Assembly: GCA_021795095.1 (NCBI GenBank)
Contig: JAJYPU010000061.1
Coordinates: forward strand, 1 to 10,196
Length of the DNA: 10,196 bases
Source: Actinomycetes bacterium
Lineage (GTDB): Bacteria > Actinomycetota > Acidimicrobiia > Acidimicrobiales > RAAP-2
Reading direction: 5' to 3'
How positions within the stretch are numbered: the stretch's first letter is position 1; each line of letters opens with the position of its first letter. A program made the position numbers and the translations under genes. Under the pieces are notes generated by a model that saw only the letters and a list, made by a program, of their open reading frames with translations, had not been told where the DNA came from and did no database searches. Shown one piece after another: positions 7,247 through 10,196 of this stretch.

Positions 7247-7806
7247 GTCTTCACCGGCCCCTGCTGGACACGCACGACCAACGAGATGAGCGTCAGCCAC
7301 ACGCCGATCACCAACATGAGCAGCACGAGCACCGTCCATCGGCCGATGAGCCCATCAGGTCGCAGACTCTCCACCGCGCCCGCGAAGGGGTCAGTGCGTG
7401 CCGCCTGAACCGTCAGCGACGTCGTCGCAAGTACCGCACCGGAACCGTCGACCGCCGACGCCGCGAAGTTCTGCGTGCCAGCCCACGTCGGCTGATACGT
7501 GATCGTGGCGACCCCGGCGGCGTCGGTCGTCGCCGTGCCGATCTGCAGCAGCGGGGCACCGGCGAACTCCTCGACGTGCACGTAGAAGTTGACCGTCGTG
7601 TCCGCCATCGGCGCCGCGGCCGCGCTGGCGACCTGGGCCGTCAGCTCGACACCGCGGTGGGACGCGGGACTGCCCGACGTCAGGGCGAGCGTCGCGCCGG
7701 TGGAGGCCGCTGCCGGAAGGGCGGCCGCAGCAACGCTGAGCAGCACCACGCCACTCAGCCCCGCGAGTGCGCGCGTCGCGCGACGAGAGAATTTGGCTAC
7801 GGACAT
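7237..7806 (-). CDS. Exported Ig-like beta-sandwich protein with C-terminal membrane anchor, unknown function
   Basis: A 189-residue protein with a signal peptide (basic N-terminus SRRATR, hydrophobic core about 15-30, likely cleavage near residues 34-36 after PAAA). A probable Ig-like beta-sandwich of about 95 residues follows (about 37-136), whose ATTDAAGVATITYQPTWAGT (92-111) is typical of bacterial Ig-like repeats. A single membrane helix lies at about 157-179 and a short basic tail ends in KTAR. This predicts an extracytoplasmic domain held by one C-terminal helix. I do not recognise a named family. The ATG overlaps the NrfD stop (TGATG) and AGGAGG precedes it, so it belongs to the respiratory operon and is probably an accessory or assembly subunit. 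An in-frame GTG one codon upstream is an alternative start. Confidence 0.8.
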   Translation of the reverse strand: MSVAKFSRRATRALAGLSGVVLLSVAAAALPAAASTGATLALTSGSPASHRGVELTAQVASAAAAPMADTTVNFYVHVEEFAGAPLLQIGTATTDAAGVATITYQPTWAGTQNFAASAVDGSGAVLATTSLTVQAARTDPFAGAVESLRPDGLIGRWTVLVLLMLVIGVWLTLISLVVRVQQGPVKTAR

Positions 7807-9212
7807 CACGCGCCCACCTCCTGGGAATCGAACCCCTCGTGGCCCTCGGCGAGCTCTTCCATTTCCGCCATCGACAGGATCGGGACGAAGCGGAACACGA
7901 CGAGCAAGAGCAGCGGGATGGCCGCGGTGGCGGCGATCGTGATCGAGATCGGCACCCACGTGAAGTGATACGTGCCCCAGTTGCCCGCGAGCACGCCGCC
8001 CTTGGCCAGTGGCGAGTTCACAAGCGGCTCGGTCGCCGGGGGGATAACGATGACGAGCCGCTTGATCCAGAGCGCGGCCACCACGAGGAACGAGGCGACC
8101 ACGACACCACTGGTCGTGCGCAACCGTCGGAACATCATGATGAACAGGGGCGCGATGCCCCCCGCGACGAAGTAGATCCAGAACGGGATGGCGTAGCGTC
8201 CCGCGACGATCTGGTAGACCCAGGCCGATGCGCCCACCGTCCCCGAGTAGCCATCGATGAGGTACTCGGTGAAGGTGAGGTACAAGTACGCCGCGCCGAA
8301 GGCGATCATCAAGAACCCGAGGCGCACGAAGTGCCGGGGGGTGACGAACTCCTCGAGGTGGAAGAGCTTTCTCGATGCGGCGACCGTCAGCACGACGAGC
8401 GCGACGCCGGAGTACAGTGCCGCCACGACGAAGTAGACGGGCAGGATCGTCTCCATGTAGCCGGCCCTCGAGGACGACGCGAACGCGAAGGACAGCACCG
8501 AGTGCACCGAGACAGCCATCGGGATGATCATGATGGCGATGAGTCCAATCGCACCGTTCAGACGACGTCGCTCGTAGGGCGTGCCACCGAAGCGTCCGAC
8601 GAGGACGCGGTAGAGCGACTTGCGCACCTTCACCCGTGTCGACGGCGCCTCATCCTCGAAGCGCTCGAGGGCGATTGCGGCGTCGGGGACGAGCGGCAGG
8701 TAGAAGAAGACGATCGTCGCGAGGAGGTACGTGCTCACGGCGAAGAAGTCCCAGAGGATCGGCGACGTGAGGTTCCAGTATGGGGGCCAGACGAGCTCCC
8801 AGATCCGGCTCGGTTCGCCCAGGTGCGGGATGATGAAGACCATCCCGATGGGCAACGTGACCAGGGCAGTGGCCTCGGCGATCCTCGTGAGCGGCGCACG
8901 CCACCCGGCGTGGGTCAGACGAAGAATCGCCGACACCACGGCGCCGCCGTAGCTCACGCCGATGAAGGTCACGAGGTTGGCCTCGTAGATCGCCCAGAAG
9001 GCACCGTCGCTATAACCCGCCGTGCCCAGGCCGTTGGCGACCTGGTAGATCCAGGCCGCGATGCCGCCCAACACGATCACGGTCAGCACCGCGATCGAGG
9101 GCCACCACCACCGGGGCGTCTCGAGCACCGGCCGCATCGCCGCCGCTCGAAGGTCGGTGTTCTGGGGCGCCGTTTCATCGCGCCCCACGTTTGGAATGAT
9201 GACGTCAGTCAT
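7806..9212 (-). CDS. NrfD/PsrC-family membrane subunit, ActC-like (quinone-interacting)
   Basis: A 468-residue membrane protein with about ten predicted helices (near 37-57, 78-99, 113-133, 152-172, 223-245, 258-280, 297-317, 340-360, 370-390, 419-441). NrfD proteins of nitrite or polysulfide reductases are mostly shorter, with about eight helices. Length and wording here resemble ActC/ActF of alternative complex III: FIGVSYGGAVVSAILRLTHAGWR (about 83-105), PILWDFFAVSTYLL (151-164), PMAVSVHSVLSFAFA (231-245) and TEYLIDGYSG (315-324). Such subunits exchange electrons between menaquinone and a four-cluster iron-sulfur partner on the outer face. That partner is the preceding gene, 22 bp away. 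GGAGG lies six bases before ATG 9212. The family is secure; direction of electron flow and the terminal redox partner are unknown. Confidence 0.92.
   Translation of the reverse strand: MTDVIIPNVGRDETAPQNTDLRAAAMRPVLETPRWWWPSIAVLTVIVLGGIAAWIYQVANGLGTAGYSDGAFWAIYEANLVTFIGVSYGGAVVSAILRLTHAGWRAPLTRIAEATALVTLPIGMVFIIPHLGEPSRIWELVWPPYWNLTSPILWDFFAVSTYLLATIVFFYLPLVPDAAIALERFEDEAPSTRVKVRKSLYRVLVGRFGGTPYERRRLNGAIGLIAIMIIPMAVSVHSVLSFAFASSSRAGYMETILPVYFVVAALYSGVALVVLTVAASRKLFHLEEFVTPRHFVRLGFLMIAFGAAYLYLTFTEYLIDGYSGTVGASAWVYQIVAGRYAIPFWIYFVAGGIAPLFIMMFRRLRTTSGVVVASFLVVAALWIKRLVIVIPPATEPLVNSPLAKGGVLAGNWGTYHFTWVPISITIAATAAIPLLLLVVFRFVPILSMAEMEELAEGHEGFDSQEVGA
7815..7822 (-). promoter_or_regulatory. Strong ribosome binding site of the Ig-like gene
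   Basis: AGGAGGTG on the minus strand, inside the last codons of the NrfD gene, lies eight bases before ATG 7806. It supports the ATG over the adjacent in-frame GTG at 7809 and shows that the short protein is really translated. Confidence 0.75.
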
Positions 9213-9218
9213 CGGTCC

Positions 9219-9223
9219 CCTCC
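9219..9223 (-). promoter_or_regulatory. Ribosome binding site of the NrfD-family gene
   Basis: GGAGG on the minus strand lies six bases before ATG 9212, within the 22-base gap after the iron-sulfur gene. Confidence 0.75.
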
Positions 9224-9234
9224 AGTCATCCGCG

Positions 9235-10092
9235 TCACGACGCGCTCGGGTTGTTGTTCAGGTCCTGGCCATGGCCGGGGATGTAGTAGACGCGCGGGTG
9301 AGTGCCGTACTCCTCCTTGAAGACGACGGCGTCGTTCTCGGCGAGGTAGGTGGAGATCTTCACCGTGTTGCCCATGCCGTTTACGGCAGCGTCTGAAGTG
9401 AGGTCACCGAAGTAGATGACGCCCATCGGGCAGTTGGTCACGCACTCGGGCAGCTGGCCGGTGGGCAGCATGGCCGCACACTCGATGCACTTGCCGACGG
9501 TGCCCTTCACCTGAGGCACGGGCCACTCAGGCTCCTGTTTGAACGGCTGACGGGGCGCCGGGACCGGGTCAGACCAGTTGAAGTACCGCGCGTCGTACGG
9601 GCAGGCGTTCATGCAGATGCGCGTCCCGATGCACTTGCTCTGATCGACGAGTGTGAGGCCCTCCGGAGTGCGGAAGTTCGCCCCGACCGGGCAGACCGGC
9701 ACGCACGCGGGGTCTTCGCACATCTGGCACGGGCGAGGCATGAAGTAGTCCTCGCCGGCGGCGTTCTGCATCGTGTAGACGTTCATCCACGTCTGGTCCT
9801 CGTGCAAGTAGTGGGCCGTCTGACAGGCAGTCGTGCAAAGTTTGCAGCCGTTGCACAGGCGCAGGTCGATGATCATGCACCACTGCTTCACCGGCCCGCT
9901 AGGCGTGGTCGTGGCCGGTTGGGAGGCGGCAGCGAGAGTCTCGGTCAGCGCGCCGAGCACCCCGACGCCCAGGCTGCCGAGGGCCGCCGCCTGGAGGAGT
10001 CCGCGTCGGCCGATGGTGACGGCTGCGGCCGTCAACTCCTCGTGTTGCGCGTCACCGACCGCCACCGTCTCGTTGTCGTGTTTCGTGGTCAT
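9235..10092 (-). CDS. Tat-exported 4Fe-4S ferredoxin-type electron-transfer subunit (DmsB/PsrB/ActB-like)
   Basis: A 285-residue electron-wire subunit of the molybdoenzyme/NrfD type. A twin-arginine signal (TIGRRGLLQ, Arg 29-30, then a hydrophobic stretch to about 50 and LAAA near 53-56) indicates folded export. Four cysteine groups follow: C80/83/86/90; C122/125/130/134; C154/160/164; C202/205/217/221. The third reads CIGTRICMNACP, with Thr157 where a Cys is usual, so this cluster is probably [3Fe-4S]. CIGTRxC followed by xRxFNW is, as I recall, characteristic of ActB in alternative complex III. I chose ATG 10092: it has AAGGTGG seven bases upstream and overlaps the previous stop as ATGA. 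An upstream in-frame extension to 10191 would add basic residues unlike a Tat signal. The protein should dock with the NrfD subunit encoded next. Confidence 0.94.
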   Translation of the reverse strand: MTTKHDNETVAVGDAQHEELTAAAVTIGRRGLLQAAALGSLGVGVLGALTETLAAASQPATTTPSGPVKQWCMIIDLRLCNGCKLCTTACQTAHYLHEDQTWMNVYTMQNAAGEDYFMPRPCQMCEDPACVPVCPVGANFRTPEGLTLVDQSKCIGTRICMNACPYDARYFNWSDPVPAPRQPFKQEPEWPVPQVKGTVGKCIECAAMLPTGQLPECVTNCPMGVIYFGDLTSDAAVNGMGNTVKISTYLAENDAVVFKEEYGTHPRVYYIPGHGQDLNNNPSAS

Positions 10093-10196
10093 GCTGCTTC
10101 CACCTTGATCGAACCTTCCATCCACTTCATGGTCGACATCGCGCCGCCCATGCCATTCGTGCCTGCGCCGCACGGGGCGTAGCACTGCCACGTGAA
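10089..10196 (-). CDS. C-terminal tail of an unidentified protein, first visible gene of the respiratory operon
   Basis: Only the last 35 residues before a TGA are in the window; the rest lies beyond the right edge. The tail contains CYAPC near its start, a Gly/Met-rich stretch with five Met, and ends in KVEAA. I cannot assign it. Its stop overlaps the ATG of the iron-sulfur gene (ATGA), so the two are probably translated together. By analogy with other FeS-NrfD operons it could be a catalytic subunit (molybdopterin enzyme) or a cytochrome c, but no CxxCH haem motif or cofactor motif is visible in this fragment. Confidence 0.6.
   Translation of the reverse strand, partial: FTWQCYAPCGAGTNGMGGAMSTMKWMEGSIKVEAA
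10100..10106 (-). promoter_or_regulatory. Ribosome binding site of the iron-sulfur subunit
   Basis: AAGGTGG on the minus strand lies seven bases before ATG 10092, inside the last codons of the preceding gene. It decides the start of the iron-sulfur gene. Confidence 0.65.

Noticed and set aside
7767..9320. Very long open frame on the plus strand opposite NrfD (517 codons)
   Set aside because: Its product is dominated by Asp, Arg, His, Glu and Gly with no fold or motif, as expected for the antisense of a G+C-rich membrane-protein gene. The opposite strand encodes a clear NrfD protein with a good ribosome binding site.
10093..10191. In-frame N-terminal extension of the FeS protein to 10191
   Set aside because: The extension is basic and hydrophilic and would put the Tat signal over 60 residues inside the protein. 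ATG 10092 has a ribosome binding site and an ATGA overlap, and the alternative frame there reads as the tail of another gene.

Overview
The window is about 70% G+C by eye. It has dense gene packing, frequent TGATG/ATGA gene overlaps and several genes that appear to be leaderless. Together with a DrrA/TnrB3-type ABC exporter, a two-subunit 2-oxoacid dehydrogenase E1 and an ActC-like NrfD protein, this suggests a high-G+C actinobacterium. An Acidimicrobiia-like lineage is a guess; no rRNA or marker fixes the taxon. I see no tRNA, rRNA, insertion sequence or CRISPR array, and nearly all of the window is coding.

Layout, left to right. (1) 1-1497, minus: E1 alpha followed by E1 beta of a pyruvate or branched-chain 2-oxoacid dehydrogenase complex, overlapping by one base; the beta gene runs off the left edge. 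(2) 1550-2770, plus: an EntS-like (MFS_3) transporter, divergent from E1. (3) 2726-3799, minus: rlmN (23S rRNA/tRNA A2 methyltransferase), convergent with and overlapping the transporter by 45 bp. (4) 3894-4670, plus: an HSD10-like short-chain dehydrogenase. (5) 4672-7131, minus: a two-gene ABC exporter (ATPase, then a fused double-length permease), whose end is one base from the dehydrogenase stop. (6) 7152-7246: a perfect 22-bp hairpin plus two small hairpins. (7) 7237-10196, minus: a respiratory membrane module. It contains the tail of an unidentified protein, a Tat-exported four-cluster ferredoxin-like subunit, a ten-helix NrfD/ActC-like quinone-interacting subunit, and a small exported Ig-like protein with a C-terminal membrane anchor.

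Function. Region 7 looks like one operon: ATGA overlap, 22-bp gap, TGATG overlap, good ribosome binding sites, and hairpins after the last gene. The iron-sulfur protein has Thr where its third cysteine motif should have its second Cys, as I recall for ActB of alternative complex III, so one cluster is probably [3Fe-4S]. The NrfD subunit also reads like ActC. The Ig-like partner and the unidentified upstream protein make this a candidate for an undescribed extracytoplasmic quinone-linked oxidoreductase. This is the most interesting part of the window. E1 and the HSD10-like dehydrogenase could both serve branched-chain amino acid or acyl-CoA catabolism, but they are not in one operon.

Regulation. 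Three genes without a Shine-Dalgarno sequence (transporter, rlmN, ABC ATPase) each have a TANNNT hexamer exactly six bases before the start codon, the expected arrangement for leaderless transcripts in Actinobacteria.
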